Origin: Scedosporium boydii
Taxonomy: Eukaryota; Ascomycota; Sordariomycetes; Microascales; Microascaceae
Length of the DNA stretch: 64,000 bases
Direction of reading: 5' to 3'
Assembly (NCBI GenBank): GCA_002221725.1
Contig: NJFT01000025.1
Location: 186,001-250,000 of the forward strand
A program made the translations under genes and the position numbers. The notes below the pieces were generated by a model. The model was not told where the DNA came from. It made no database searches and was given only the letters and a program-made list of their open reading frames with translations. Shown here in pieces: positions 22,878 through 34,727 of the stretch. Each line of letters begins with the position of its first letter. Positions within the stretch are counted from its first letter, which is position 1.

Positions 22878-25679
22878 CCTGCTCTCCACATGCAAGTATG
22901 TAGGCATCTATCCACTATTCTGCGAAGATTCCTTCTGGTGGCAAAGGAGCATTCAAGCCAGCATCTCAAGCGAGGTCTTCGTCTTTTTGGAGTGACTGAG
23001 GTGCGGCGCCGCGAGAACCAGTTTCCAGCTTTCCGGTAAGCCCAGCTCATGTTCGGTGGCGACCGATATTAATCTACCGGCTTTGAGAACTCTTGAAATG
23101 AACCCATCAATCATCGCTGGTATTTTCGTATGAAGGTGTGGGGATGTGCACATGTCGCATACGAAGTAATGTAACGGACATCTGCTCCGGGTCCTTTGAA
23201 AGAGTCTCGGCACGGCCGCCGTTGAACTCTGAACCCCAGTCGCCGACCTCTGGCTTGACTCCTCTCGGAGGATATACCCCCTGATTTTGCTGATACTACC
23301 TTTGTACGAAGTATGCGCATGCGTATGCCTCTGAGCATTAGTTCCTCGGTTGTGAGTTCATGGTGCATCTCGAGTCAAGGCTCTCTCGTGTCCCTGACTA
23401 TTGGCCAATAGAACCACCTCCAAGGCCCGGTGCTGTTTCTCCCCTGTACGTACTCTGGTTGTAAACTTTATGACACGCCATTGCCAGGGTCGTGCTTCCA
23501 TGACCTGCAAGCATTAAGAGTAAATTCCGACCTGTGCACCGCGGCAGGACCAGGCCAAAATGCGACCACAGGACGCCAACGGCGACGCGAGTGGTCAACG
23601 CTAGTGGTGGACCAAGGCTCAATGTTTCTTTTTTCTCCCCAATGATGTGAGCAGGACGAGCTCCCTAGCGTCTGCTACATCGTATGAAGGGGGGAACTGC
23701 AACGCGACATGAGCATGGGATGGTGGGGACTTTACGGCTATCTTTTACATGAAGGTGTGAGGTGCCCCTGAGACCAGCAGATTCGAGCCATTATTACTGG
23801 CATGGCTCTCATGCCAGGGATCGACTAAATTTGTAATACGAGTGGTGGCCCGCAGTGGCGTCCTTTTTCTTTCGTCATTATTGATTGATCCTTTTGCTCT
23901 GCCGATTGGGTGGGAAAAAAAGTGGCGATAGGATATCCTCATTGAACTTGGCTTGCGTTCGCATCTGGAAGAAGGGTCACAGGCGACCGTGAGGGCGATG
24001 GAAGTGGGAGCACGAGATGTTGAAGACGGGGTGGCTCGATTGAAGAAAAACCTACTCCGTAAGCCACACCTCAGGGCTTCAAGCCGAATGCAATCCCCGT
24101 CATCCCCGTCTAATCTGTCCAGTTTGATGATGGCGCCTGGGGGGGCGACAGGCATCGTAAGAACTGACTTCTCGATCTCGATGCATTGATTGATGCTGGT
24201 ACATTGATGCAGGTATCTGTACCACGCCAGGTTTGGGTGGGATTGCCCGTTGTGGGCGCGTTGCCAAAATGTACCGGTACGGATATTAATCCTTCGTATG
24301 GAGCAGAAACGAGAGTTGAAGATCAATTGATCGCAATTCAAAAAGTGCCCCGGGGTTAGAGGGTTACTCGTGGCGAATCCAATACCGACGTGCCGTCTTC
24401 TCCGCTATATTTGGCCTTTAACAGCGGGCTATCCCTATCCACGGGCAGCCAGCACTTGAGGCATTGTCTGTGTAAATTAGGATAATATCAGGTTTGCAGG
24501 GTCCTTGAGATCGTAATCTATTGAAGACTTTCGAGATGGGGCCGACGACGATGACGACGACGACGATGACGGAGGCGGCGGCGACAGCGGACAGTTCAGG
24601 GGAGGGGAAGTCATCGATGTTTTCTTGAACGTCTCTTGCTTTGAGTCTCATCCACAATACTCGGTCCTCATACCGGACTGTCGATCTTTCGAACTACTTC
24701 GTACTTAGCAGAATACTCCGGCGGCGCTAACAGCATGCGTCTTTTACGCCATAAAGTTTGTACCTCGGACGCAGCAGTCCTTTGTCAGTCCTGCCGGATC
24801 TGGGCTTTAGGTTCATTGTTCCTGGCAGGCTATCCATTCAGGGCATAACGGCTGGCTAGGCTTGTCCAGTTGTCTTGTACCTGACCTCAGTTCGCACCAC
24901 CCGTTGGTAGGGCACATCGACATCTCGTCAATCTGACCAGTTCTGCCTCCTTCTATTTGCCCGCCGACTTGCCCCCATTGGATGGCTGGGCAACTTTCTG
25001 AAATCTAGACTTCTGGTTGGCATGTGGGATCACTCGACACTCAACTTGGTATCGATACATGGATCCAAGGTCGCCGCTGCACCGTTAAATGTGGAGGATT
25101 CCTGCAGTAGTGATCTTTGGACCTGGGAGGGGGGGAATTCAAGTACATCAAAAACGGCACGACTTGGTTCGACGCGAATTTGGGGACTTTCCCCCTCCTC
25201 TGAGACAACTACAAAGAAAGGAGAATAGCGGCGAGACTGGGTCATCCATCAAATTTGATGCTTCAATGTTCAATCTTAAGCATTAAGCAGTGCAATGTCA
25301 TGTACGGAGTACGCTCCATTTGGACTGCAACGAGACACCTTGGTCGGCATCATGAAGTATATACTAGATAGTGTCAAATATGGAGTACACCGTACGTAGC
25401 CCACAGTGGAGGAGCCTGGAGGATGAGGAGCCATCAACGGATTGAGTTTTCGAGTTCTCCAGTTCTCCGTCTTGCGCTTATTCAATCCGTTCCTGGCCTG
25501 GTCTGTCCAATACCTGACATGTATACTTTCAACTTTGTACACCCATCCCAAGCCTGGCGAGCCATGGATGGATTCAAGCCTCAAAGGTAATACGACAATA
25601 GGACTTGGAAGTAGTGCAGTGGACGAAAGTATTAGTGGAGTGTAGTGTACGTACAGTGTGGACTATACTCCGACGTCTA

Positions 25680-26891
25680 GTCCGGTCACCTTCACCTTCG
25701 CCTCGCCTTCATTTTCCTATGTTTCCATCCCCTTCATCAATGCTGTGTGGTTTCACCACAACAATCAACTTGCCCTTCGCTCTTTCCTTTCCTTAGCCCA
25801 TTCCTCACCACTCCACTCCATAGCCCCTTCCTTCTCTTTGGCACCCTTCCTATTCCTACCTTCCCACCTTCTCATCTTCTCTGCTCTCCCCTTTACCTTC
25901 GTTATCTCGAACTCCAAACCCAGGAGTTCTTTGGACCGCAAAACAAGTCGGTTCCTCCTCCCCCCTTTTTTTTCTTCCTTCACGACAGCCTCAACTTTTG
26001 GCTCAATCCTGCTGGGGACTTGTTCCAGGCATCGTGTACCCCACTCCTTTTCTGCTTTTCTTTTACTCGGTTATCATTGTCTGTCATATTGCGTCTATTT
26101 CTTGTAAACTGCAACGGTCACGATCATTCGTTTCTTTCCTATCACTATTTCGTTCTCTTTCTCGTCGTATCTCCAATTCTCGACAGTGCTATTCTTCCGG
26201 CATTCTTTGCTCTTGCGTACGCGAATTGTCCCTTTCTCGACCTTCCTATAGACATTTCAGACCCGAAACCGAACAGAACGAAGCGAGACTCGACCACCCT
26301 TGCTGACCGATTCCCTTCCCTCGCCGTGTCCCATGATATCCAACAATTAATACTGGAATCAGAGTGTCTCGAAGGACGCCTGGTCTCTCCGCCGTTTATT
26401 TACCTGCAAACTTTGTCTTGGGAGCCCGATCGAGAACGCTGGTGGTAATATTGGAAGATCCGAAACAAGCAACTTGGTCTTTCTTCAATTTGAATCCTTG
26501 GACTTGCCGAACTCTCCCTCCCTTCGAGCGCGTTTTGGGAAGCATATTTTGGGTCGATTTCGGTGGCTTGATATCTGCATATCATTCGGCAGGCCCTCCT
26601 TCTCTCCAAAGGTAATCACTGGAAGCCTGGAACCTTCTCTCGCCTCGTTGTGATGACTTGAACCCTGTGGGATTCTTTTGGATCCGGCGTTATGCATGTG
26701 GGCTTTGGTGCTAATGAAGAATCGCTCACTGCAGACCGGGGAAAAAAAGTAGATTCACGACCGTAGACCGCGTTTTTCGTTTTCCTTCATCCTCGGGCGT
26801 TGATTATATTGTTCATAGACCGTGACGAACTCGATTGTCTCTGCAACTCGGTGTCGATCGATCCTCCCTGCTCCCTTTTTTTAACGTGGAA
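25680..26891 (+). promoter_or_regulatory. long pyrimidine-rich leader/promoter of the BNI4-like gene
   Basis: The plus strand is strongly C/T-rich from about 25,680 to 26,400, then returns to mixed sequence before the ATG at 26892. A 233-codon open frame inside it (25747-26448) is dominated by Ser, Pro, Leu and Phe and is explained by the composition. The simplest reading is a long 5' UTR, possibly with leader introns and short upstream ATGs. The transcript start was not determined. Confidence 0.5.
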
Positions 26892-29648
26892 ATGGCTGCT
26901 TTGGTTCAGGTTCAGACCTATCATCAGCAGTCTGCAACAGCCACGATGCTCCAGACACGACCTTCATCTGCTTCGAACCTTCAGTCATCGTCAACACCAC
27001 AATTCTCCATGGCGCAGCCTCACCGTAATAGCGTTCACGGTGGCCCTGGTGGTATGACCCCGTACCGGAACTCGGGGCCCATCAAGCCATACGCATTCAC
27101 CAGCACGCCGAGTCTCAACGTGACAGGGCAATGGCAGCAATCTGGTGCCGCAAGACCCTCGGGATCGAATCTTTCCACGTTGCGAGTTAGTGAGCCGAGC
27201 ACTGGGGCCGCGAAGCCCAATCCTCCTGCGTCTTCGAACACCACGATGAGCGTGGGGATGACGGGCTCTCGGGACGACCTGTCCATTCCCCAACCGCGAT
27301 TGATCACCCCAGCTCCACGTCCCCAGTCGGCCTATATGGCGAGCACATCCACACAAGTTTCCTTTGCACAGGCAAGCCCGGTTCGTCCGTCTCCCGAACG
27401 GTATCGCCGACCTGCCGCCAATCAGCCTACCCGCACGTACAACTCAGCACCGCCATCGGGATCTGGGATGAGCGCCGTTAGCCATCTGTATACGCCGCCT
27501 GCTATTCCACCAGTAGCGAGCAGAAACTCTTTACCACCTGGAGTCAGACCAAGCACAACATCTGGCTCACCTGCGGATGATGGACAGCTGTATCGAGAAC
27601 GGCCCAAGGAAGACAAGAGGTTGCGGCGGCGAAGCATGCACACGCTCGATTCTGCCGATTACCCCAATCCGTTAACCCCACAATCGTTCAAGCGGCCGGG
27701 TGAAATGAGTCGCGTAGACCCGTCAACAACAGCGGCAGGGGATTCAAGCAAGACGCTTCGCCTCGTACCCCCTGCGAACGATCCCCTAAAAATTCGAAAT
27801 AATAGCTCGGAAAGTCTTGTTTCCAGCCGTAGTAGCCATTCTCGACCCTCTTCGGTAAGTGTAGCAGTTTTTCTCTCTCCTTTCCTTTTTTCTTTGGCGT
27901 TTTGATTGTGCTTCTTCACCTTCCCCCCATGCAAGCGAGATCCCCCCTTTACCCTTCCTTCCCCGGTAACTACTTTGGCGAGCGCCAACCTGCCGTGCCC
28001 GGCAAAACTGCCTGTAGGAGTCAATGCAATGGGGAAATTAAAAAGAGACAAAACAACCCATGTTGCTAACAGGGATAATTTCACCAAGCAATCTGCCAAC
28101 CGCAATACACCCTCTCCAACCGGACCCTCATCATCGAGCCACTCGAATGTGGATGACACCGCTCGACAAGACACCTTGAAACGGTCTTCTCCTGATGGGG
28201 GAAAGCGAATTCACGCCTCGTCACCTCTCTCACAGCCGGCATCCATGGCAAGCGACGAAACAAACAATGAGGGTCAGGCCTCTATATCGAAACAACTCGC
28301 GCCTGCCGCTCCTTCGCCTGCCAGCAACGGTGAAAGCCCTGCGGCGAAAAGGCTGGCTGCCATTAACATGAAGTCGAGGAGCAAGACATCCAGGTTACGC
28401 CGTGCTTTCTCGTTCGGAAGCGCGGCCGAATTCAAGTCGATTACGGGTATCGAGTCGATAGCGGAAGATGAGAAGCTTGAACCATCGAAGCTACACAAGG
28501 AGCCGACGCCTGGCGAGCTTTATGATGCCGAGCAGGCTCGAATCGCCAAGAAGCAAGAGGAGGGAGGCCTAGGAACCAGCATTTACGGCACACGCCTGTT
28601 CTCAGGATCCACTGACAATCTGTCAATTTCATCAACAGCCTCATCGGCATCGATTATGATTCGAAAGATGGGCCGAGGGATGAAGAAGGGCACGCGATCT
28701 TTGGTTGGACTATTCAGGCCCAAATCGATTGTCGGAGCGCCAGCCGTCGACAATCTCGTGCCACCCGAGGCTGGCCAGACGACCGTGTCGATGGTAACGG
28801 TTGAAGCAGAGCGGGAGCGAGTAAATATTAATGTCGACCCTCATTCGCAGCCTGGTGGTGGGACTGGGTTCCCGCGCCTGGAGCGTAACTCGCTCGACGC
28901 GGCCAGGGCTCCAAGCATGGTCTCTGAGCGGGCAGGTAGCTCCGGAACGGACGGATCGGCCCCTCGCAAGAGCATCGTGGGTGGCGACCGGGAGCGTGCC
29001 GAAGTGCTGGCAGCGGTTAGGAAAGGCATTTTGAAGAGTAAGAAACTTAGTGCCCTTTTTCTCTTGCCCTTTTTCTCTCGCCCCTCTTCACTTCTTCCCT
29101 TTCGAATATGGACTAACGCTAGCTCTTTTTATAGAACGCAACACATCTCCTACTGGGCGGTCGGGAGAAAGGGACGGTCTCGGAGACCTCCCTGGTGTCC
29201 CCCCCATCACGGACTCGCCCAACTCGAGTGCGCCGAGCACACCCAACGATGAGGCAATGCACGGACATCGACGAAGCGAGTCGGTTGCTATCGGCAGCGA
29301 GGACTACTTTGTTAGCGCCTTGAGACTTCGGCAAGACAGCAAGAGTGGCTCTGGCACTCCGTCAAGCACAACGAAGAGGAGCGCAACATTCTCTCCTCGT
29401 ATTGTCTTCTACGATACATGGCCAAGTCAAGAGTACGATCGCCGGGGCGAAATCGCCACGTGCAACCGACTTACTCCCATGCTCGCTCAGCAGATCAAGG
29501 AGGAGTTGAACTCGTTTAAGATGGTAAGACTGCTTTTCTCTCTCGTTTCCACCAGTTCTTCTTTTGGATCCTGATCTAACGCACGTGTATTGCCCTATAG
29601 GAAATGGAGGTCCATGAAAATTCGAAGATTTACACACACTTTTTCTAA
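26892..29648 (+). CDS. BNI4-like bud-neck/septum scaffold protein
   Basis: Yeast Bni4 tethers the PP1 phosphatase Glc7 and chitin synthase III to the septin ring. Exons seen are 26892-27854, a second ending at 29037, 29135-29523 and 29601-29648. The last two introns are clear (GTAAGA..TTATAG and GTAAGA..CTATAG). The first intron starts at the GTAAGT at 27855. Its acceptor is uncertain: phase allows 27935 or 28088, and the latter has the better TGCTAAC branch. The protein is mostly disordered and rich in Ser, Pro and Asn. The C-terminus is diagnostic: SPRIVFYDTWPSQEYDRR, CNRLTPMLAQQIKEELN, then MEVHENSKIYTHFF at the extreme end. RIVF fits the RVxF PP1-docking motif. An upstream TTG-frame extension exists, but the first ATG of the conserved-looking region is used. 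Confidence 0.85.
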
Positions 29649-31475
29649 TGACCGCAACGGCTACAATGGCGAGGCAAATTCTCCTTTTCAGAGAGGGGGG
29701 GCCTTGCCTTAATTTCTCTTCTGTCCTGTTCGTTTTGCTGCGGGCTTCTTTACAACTCTACTTCGACGCGTCAACATACACACAAAACAGAAAATACCGG
29801 CGGATGTCATCCGACGCATATTTCAAGCAACATTTCATTCCGCGGGGCGTCTAGGAACAGCATTTGTTAGGTGTCACGGCGTTGCGTATAATTTTTCTTC
29901 AACATAAATTCTTCTTGCGTCTATTGATTTTTCTCTTCTCTCTCTCTACCCGTCGGTCTGCAATTGGCCACGATTTGGCTCTCAGAGGGTTGTGGTCTAG
30001 AGCCCATCGAATTGCCAAAGGGAATCCTGCTGCACTTTCTCATTTTTTTCGGTAGAGGGAGGCATAGAGCTAGCATTCGGGGATCGGACTCATCCATTAT
30101 GCGGAAACACACACCGGACACATCCACAGGCACAGGGGCTTACTGGGGTCCGCACCGGAGCAGGTTTTCGTTTGGCTGTTGGATCGACTTGTTGCAGATC
30201 ACGCCATTGGATGTTCGAATGGTTGCGTTTCACGGATTGGCGACAAGTATTACCTGTTTTTTTTTCTTCTGTTCTCTTTTGTCAATTTTGTTCTAGTATG
30301 GAAGAGAAAGGATATTAACGGGACTCGCTGGATTGAGAGACATTTGAAAGGAGGGAGACTGGGGCTTGGAAGTCGAACAAGAGAGCAACGTGGGTGAGAA
30401 ATTCCGGCCACGGACTCGTCAAGGGATGGGAATACCTTGCTTGCGTTCTCTTTTTGTTTCGACTTCACTGTTTTGATGGTTAGGTTTGGTTGTGGAACTA
30501 CAATTTTTAGCACATATTCTTTGAGAGAGCACGTCTAAGCAACATGGCAGTCGGGTCAGTGGTTTTCGATAAACTCCACGCTCTCTATTTTCTACCACAT
30601 CACGTCTTAATATGAGTGCCGTGCTATAATGCTGTGAGAATTGAAGTGTCTCGGGGATAAGGGAGCTGGCGGCGGCACTCCGGGCGGTAATGAGACGAAG
30701 GTCCTCGCTTCGTTCCATGAGTGATAAGATGTGAGAGAGTGCCACATCACATCCCATTATACCTGCGCGAACACATCGGGGTATAGGGTAAAACGGCACG
30801 GGAGTCGAAGAAGTGCATTACGTGTAAGTATTTACGATCTTGTTTTTTTGGGGGAGGCTCTTCCATGGGGCTTCGTCACAGGCTGCGTCAACGAGGTGTT
30901 CGGCGGTTCGCCAATACCACATTTCTGTTTTCTATATGTCCATGGATGTGGGCGGTTCTCCGTAACCATATAGAATCGAATTGATTGATATATTTATTGA
31001 ACTTGGCTGAGTGCGTGGGTGTGTGTGCCATGTAGAGTGGTTCTTTAGTTTATGCGAAGAGGGGATCAAGTGATTGTATCATCTATTGGACGGAAAGTGT
31101 CGTGCGGGAGCGGCGTGGGATGGGGCGCACCAAGTTTTCTCTTCACAAAGATTGCGAGGGAGAGCCCGAAAGCTAGTGAACGGCTACCGCCTCGAAACGG
31201 GCTATCAATCCCATGGACTCGGCTCCGATATTGGGATTGAGCGTGGCCTTTCATTTAGGTATCAGAGATGGACACATTGAATTTATCGGGGCTTGAAACA
31301 TGGTCGTTTTTTTTTTTAACCTCAGCAGAGGGGTCTTATTGGCCCAGCGGAATGTGACTGATGGCATCAAATCTGTTGTCGTCGTCTTGATCCTGGACGT
31401 CGATAAAGAGAATCAGGTGGAGAAGCGGCCCCCAAGACAAGCCCTTCCGGCATTACTGGCCTTGGCTACTGCTAG
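29649..31475. other. 1.8-kb convergent intergenic region
   Basis: This is the 3' flank of the BNI4-like gene and of the minus-strand accessory pseudogene. No gene seen; open frames are short and the sequence is T-rich in places. Confidence 0.55.
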
Positions 31476-32383
31476 TTAGCCATGGTTTTGGCATTCCTCC
31501 ATCTCAAAGAGGAGCCAAGCCACCGCTTCCGTCCAGTTTTCCAATGCTGACGCCGTGTCCCCAATCATTGCAGATAGCTCACGCTGGCAAACCACGCGTA
31601 GGGCTCTCTTGTTCGGTCGCGTGACGTCTGGGATGATTCCTTGGACGACTCGAAAAACGTCGTTCGTGAGGGTAATTACGACGCTCTAATATAGATTTGG
31701 TAGTTAGCAAGCTATCTCCCAAATCCTTGGTCTGAATAGTATAAAACCAATAAAATTAAGGAATTACCTAGGAGACATACCGTAACCCGATGCAAATCGC
31801 AACCGGTGTGAAACTGCTGGCCCATCACGCACAGGGCGCAGATAAGCTCGCTGCGCAGGATATCGGACGTTGTAAGTGGGACCGTGCCATTGTCATTGTC
31901 CGCCAAGATACACCCCATTGCTGCGCCATGAGACTCTGACTCCATCATGCGCACTGCTTGCCATTTCAGGCGAGAGTTTTCCCCTCGTCGCGTCCTTTCT
32001 TCCCCTGCAACTTCACCATCGTGAAGAAGCCTATGGTACCTATTCCCCTCCACAAAGCCGGGTCCTAGTCGACCCAAAAGTTGGCCATATGTGCCAGAGA
32101 ACAGATCCGCCTAGGCTATCGCGCTCATGGGCGCCATTGGTGGCTGTAGGACACTGTGGATGTGGGTGGGATGTTGGAGATTTTTGCGGAGAGTCGTTAA
32201 CCGTGTAACTTGAGTTCGGTTCTTTGGGCTCGGGAGTAGTTCGTTGCTCGGGACCTGGATAATAGCTTGGGCCTGGACGAGATCTGGGAGGGAGAGCAAG
32301 TCTGAGCCCTGCCTTATAAAATCCATGACAGTTCTTCGAGTACGTTGTTGTTGAATCGCTACATTTGCAGCGTGCTCATCCAT
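31476..32383 (-). pseudogene. lineage-specific fungal protein with internal stop (accessory cluster gene 1)
   Basis: Two exons, 31781-32383 and 31476-31685, are joined by a clean 95-nt intron (GTATGT donor, GCTAAC branch, ATTAG acceptor), giving a 271-codon frame. That frame is interrupted by one TAG at 32111-32113. Residues on both sides are in the same frame and match one family. The upstream part has LLSLPDLVQAQ and TTLRKNLQHP; the downstream part has FSGTYGQLLGRLGPGF, EGNRYHRLLHD, LICALCVMGQQFHTGC and the C-terminal ENWTEAVAWLLFEMEE. This looks like an uncharacterised helical protein found in accessory regions of filamentous ascomycetes. CAG to TAG would explain the stop and is the C-to-T change at CpA that RIP produces. 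No membrane segment or catalytic motif is seen. Confidence 0.65.
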
Positions 32384-32799
32384 CTTGGCTGCGAATTGTA
32401 ACTGTGATTGTTTACAGTTGATTCTCTGAGCTTAGATCGTGGTATGGGTGGGAGAGGGATCATTCCGTACCAAAACTTCTGTTAATCGGAAAATAGCATT
32501 ACTGGCATTGTAGGTAGTAACACACATTGCACGTGACTCGAAGGGGCTGAATCATCGATGAAGAAATTCCACATTACAGCACACCTATTGCTGGCAGTAG
32601 TGACGGAGCAATGGATCAATTGATGATACGGACAAAAGTTGTGTTGAACTGCTATGACGTCATCACCTACCTAGTCCAAGCTGTCAGATCCCTGTCGAAC
32701 CAGGGAAATTGTGGGAACCGGGGCCAGCAACCAATAGAAGGCAATACTTACTTCAGCCTTGCAGCACCAAAGCGCAAGGCAGAAAAGCCCACTCTTGCC
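32384..32799. other. intergenic region between accessory genes 1 and 2, with repeat copy A
   Basis: This contains the promoter side of accessory gene 1 and the 3' side of accessory gene 2. Most of 32678-32790 is one copy of a sequence repeated at 39031-39148. Confidence 0.6.
32678..32790 (+). repeat. dispersed ~115-bp direct repeat, copy A
   Basis: It starts AAGCTGTCA and runs through AGCAACCAATAGAA to a 32-base stretch near 32754-32787 that matches copy B (39031-39148) at all but two or three positions. Similarity is weaker in the first half. The orientation is the same as copy B, 6.35 kb away. Confidence 0.75.
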
Positions 32800-34073
32800 C
32801 TACCCAGCTTTTCCCCCATCCCTTTCAAACGCCTTCCAGCTCAACCAAACTTGAATTGCCCCCTCCAAGCTCTGCACTATACTAAAGAAAATCGTCGTCG
32901 CGAAGATCAAAATGGCCACCCAAAAGGTATACCACTGCACCGAGTTGCGGCGGCCCTTCACCAGTGGCGCAGGGTTCGCGGGTTCGACTCGTCAAACGCC
33001 TGCTTGAGGATGACAAGACGGTCATGCCAGTAGTCGAAGCGCTCGAAGCGCCGGTCGTGTACGCGCAGATTACCGAGGTGGCCCAGCGTCGGGTCGAGGT
33101 TATGTTTACGGATCTGCTTGGAAACCCAGCGACGCGGCCCGCTCCTGGGGAAAAGGAGGATCAGGGTGCGGAGGGTTTCCTCGGCGAGGCCCGAGGGAAG
33201 GAGAGAATTTTGCAGACTAGCGCTTGGAATTAGTAAGTGACGGCTTACTGGGGTTTAAGAGGGTATGAACGCTGCCCAGATCCTTCAATGGCGTTTATTC
33301 TATGCTCGGTAAGTCTGAACCGGAAAGGGGAACAATTTGACCGCGGTATTTCAGCAGGCCAGAAGGAATCTTGGAGATGAAATAATACGATAGAAAAGAG
33401 GTTTCGCTTGCGGTACTTGCCCTCGTTGAAATTTCAGGAAGCTTGCGTAGTGAAAAATGGAGACGGTGAGCCCATCATCCTTCAGCAACAGATGGTCCAC
33501 GAGGTTGTCTGTCCACCTTATCTCCATGCCGCCTATACGCTTGAGATTGTGGGCGGTGAAGAGCTTCCCAGTTCGTTGATTGTCCGGCTGAATTATCCTC
33601 CCCCTCGCATTCTCAAAGTGCTGGAAGACAGCCTCGCGCAAGGATTGCGACGAGCGCCATTTCAACGGGTAAGATCCTGAAAATCCGAATCTCTGATCGC
33701 CTACTTCCATCATGAGGAGTAGGGCTGCGCAGAGATGGACCGACTTATTGAGGCAAGACTCGACTACGTTGGAGTGTGGCTCTCGCTTCTTAAGCTCTTC
33801 GAAGGCTGCTGTTTTCTGGATATCCTGGAGGACAATATCCGCGATCGTCAGAAGATGGTTATGCGTCTTTGCGGACATGTGGATTCCGCCGTCGAGAGCA
33901 TATCTTTGGCATTGCCGCGAATAATATTTGAAATAGACGGCCAGGTCAAAGTCCGACGACCCTCCCCTAGGACCGCATCTTTTCCAGAGCTCCTTCTGGA
34001 GACAATTCTCCATCCACTTCGGAAGTGGATAGGTCTGTAATGTGATGCTTTCCTCGTCGCCTTGAGTAGCCAT
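32800..34073 (-). pseudogene. fungal tail-anchored protein gene with frameshift (accessory cluster gene 2)
   Basis: Exon 1 is 33421-34073 and exon 2 is 32800-33222. The 198-nt intron appears to use a GC donor (AGG/GCAAGT, the GC-AG consensus) with a TACTAA branch and CCAAG acceptor. It joins FLKFQRG to ASLQNSLLPSGLAEETLRT. Family-type blocks include KRIGGMEIRWTDNLVDHL, FHYASFLKFQ, ETLRTLILLFP and FDYWHDRLVILKQAFDE. After RTLRHW one base is missing near 32959 and a TGA follows at once. In the next frame the protein resumes with RRNSVQWYTFWVAILIFATT, a C-terminal membrane anchor, and ends at the TAG at 32800-32802. Repaired length would be about 358 residues. An open frame on the plus strand at 32964-33233 is only its antisense shadow. 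Function unknown. Confidence 0.68.
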
Positions 34074-34727
34074 ATTAATGCATTACAGAGCCGACTCAAA
34101 GCTAGAGAGGCTGCTTATGAGAGCATTGACACGATTGGATTTTGGGAAATATTCACTCGTCATTCGAACTCCATCTTGGTGCTCCTGCTCCGATTTTGGT
34201 CTACCGGGCATTCAGCGCTTTTCCGGGAACTGCGCACTGGCTCTAAGCATCGGTGTCTGTCTATTCGAGTGACTTTCCCAAGTTGTTTCGAGGCGAACTC
34301 TTCGCAGGATCTAAATTGCACTTTACTACCCAATTGTGTAGCCCTCAGGCCGCCGTGCAGGATGAATATCATCCGCCATTGGCCTCCATCTATGCGGGCA
34401 CTTTCTACACTTTGGCGGAGCCTTGCATGTTCACCTCGATGTCGGTAGAATTGATTTGAAAGGGCCGCCGAATTGAGGAATTGACCGCCAATAAAGGAGG
34501 CCAAAGGGGGGGGCTGACGCGCACCCGCCCTGCGGTGTTTGGTCAAACTTAGCATCAAACCAGAGGAAGTTTCACATCTTCCCTTTCAACTCCAACTCGC
34601 CATACTCCTTCTCATTCCCTCAGACGCATTTCTGCCAGCGCTTAATTCTCTCAGAAAAGGCAGAGTCCGGTTGTCATCCGAGTACGGACCGGCCATATGA
34701 CTCGATCAGCGAAGGTCCCGGCCCACG
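34074..34727. other. divergent promoter region between accessory genes 2 and 3
   Basis: 654 bases separate the two divergently read start codons, so a shared bidirectional promoter is likely. No further gene seen. Confidence 0.5.

Larger units (their letters stand above)
16280..24703. repeat. cluster of TACGAAGTA / TACTTCGTA 9-mers
   Basis: Exact copies start at 16280, 17756, 20589 (reverse), 21025 (reverse), 22538, 23160, 23305 and 24695 (reverse). Elsewhere in the window they start at 2973 (reverse), 50482, 57816, 61047 and 62055. All thirteen are intergenic. The related TACGGAGTA occurs at 25303 and 60991. TAC and GTA form inverted arms around a GAA or GGA centre. Confidence 0.85.
15617..26891. 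other. 11.3-kb region without a supportable gene
   Basis: No reading frame here has recognisable domains, convincing splice structure or coding-like composition. Base composition is near that of the rest of the window and not strongly AT-rich, so it does not look like a heavily RIP-mutated transposon. It holds eight of the thirteen exact TACGAAGTA copies, a 20-bp tandem duplication at 18021-18060, a 14-bp tandem at 22841-22877, a strong hairpin at 18415-18434 and an 8-bp-arm palindrome at 22043-22059. From about 25,680 onward the plus strand is pyrimidine-rich and leads into the BNI4-like gene. Confidence 0.55.

Noticed and set aside
15617..25600. RIP-mutated transposon remains
   Set aside because: Base composition is not strongly AT-rich and no transposase or reverse-transcriptase motif is readable in any frame.
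25747..26448. 233-codon plus-strand frame upstream of the BNI4-like gene
   Set aside because: Length is explained by pyrimidine-rich DNA lacking stop codons; the product is only Ser/Pro/Leu/Phe-rich.
32964..33233. 89-codon plus-strand frame, at first taken as a small gene with an ATG-GCC-ACC start exon at 32911
   Set aside because: The reverse strand encodes the conserved C-terminal part of accessory gene 2 (ETLRTLILLFP, FDYWHDRLVILKQ), so this is its antisense.
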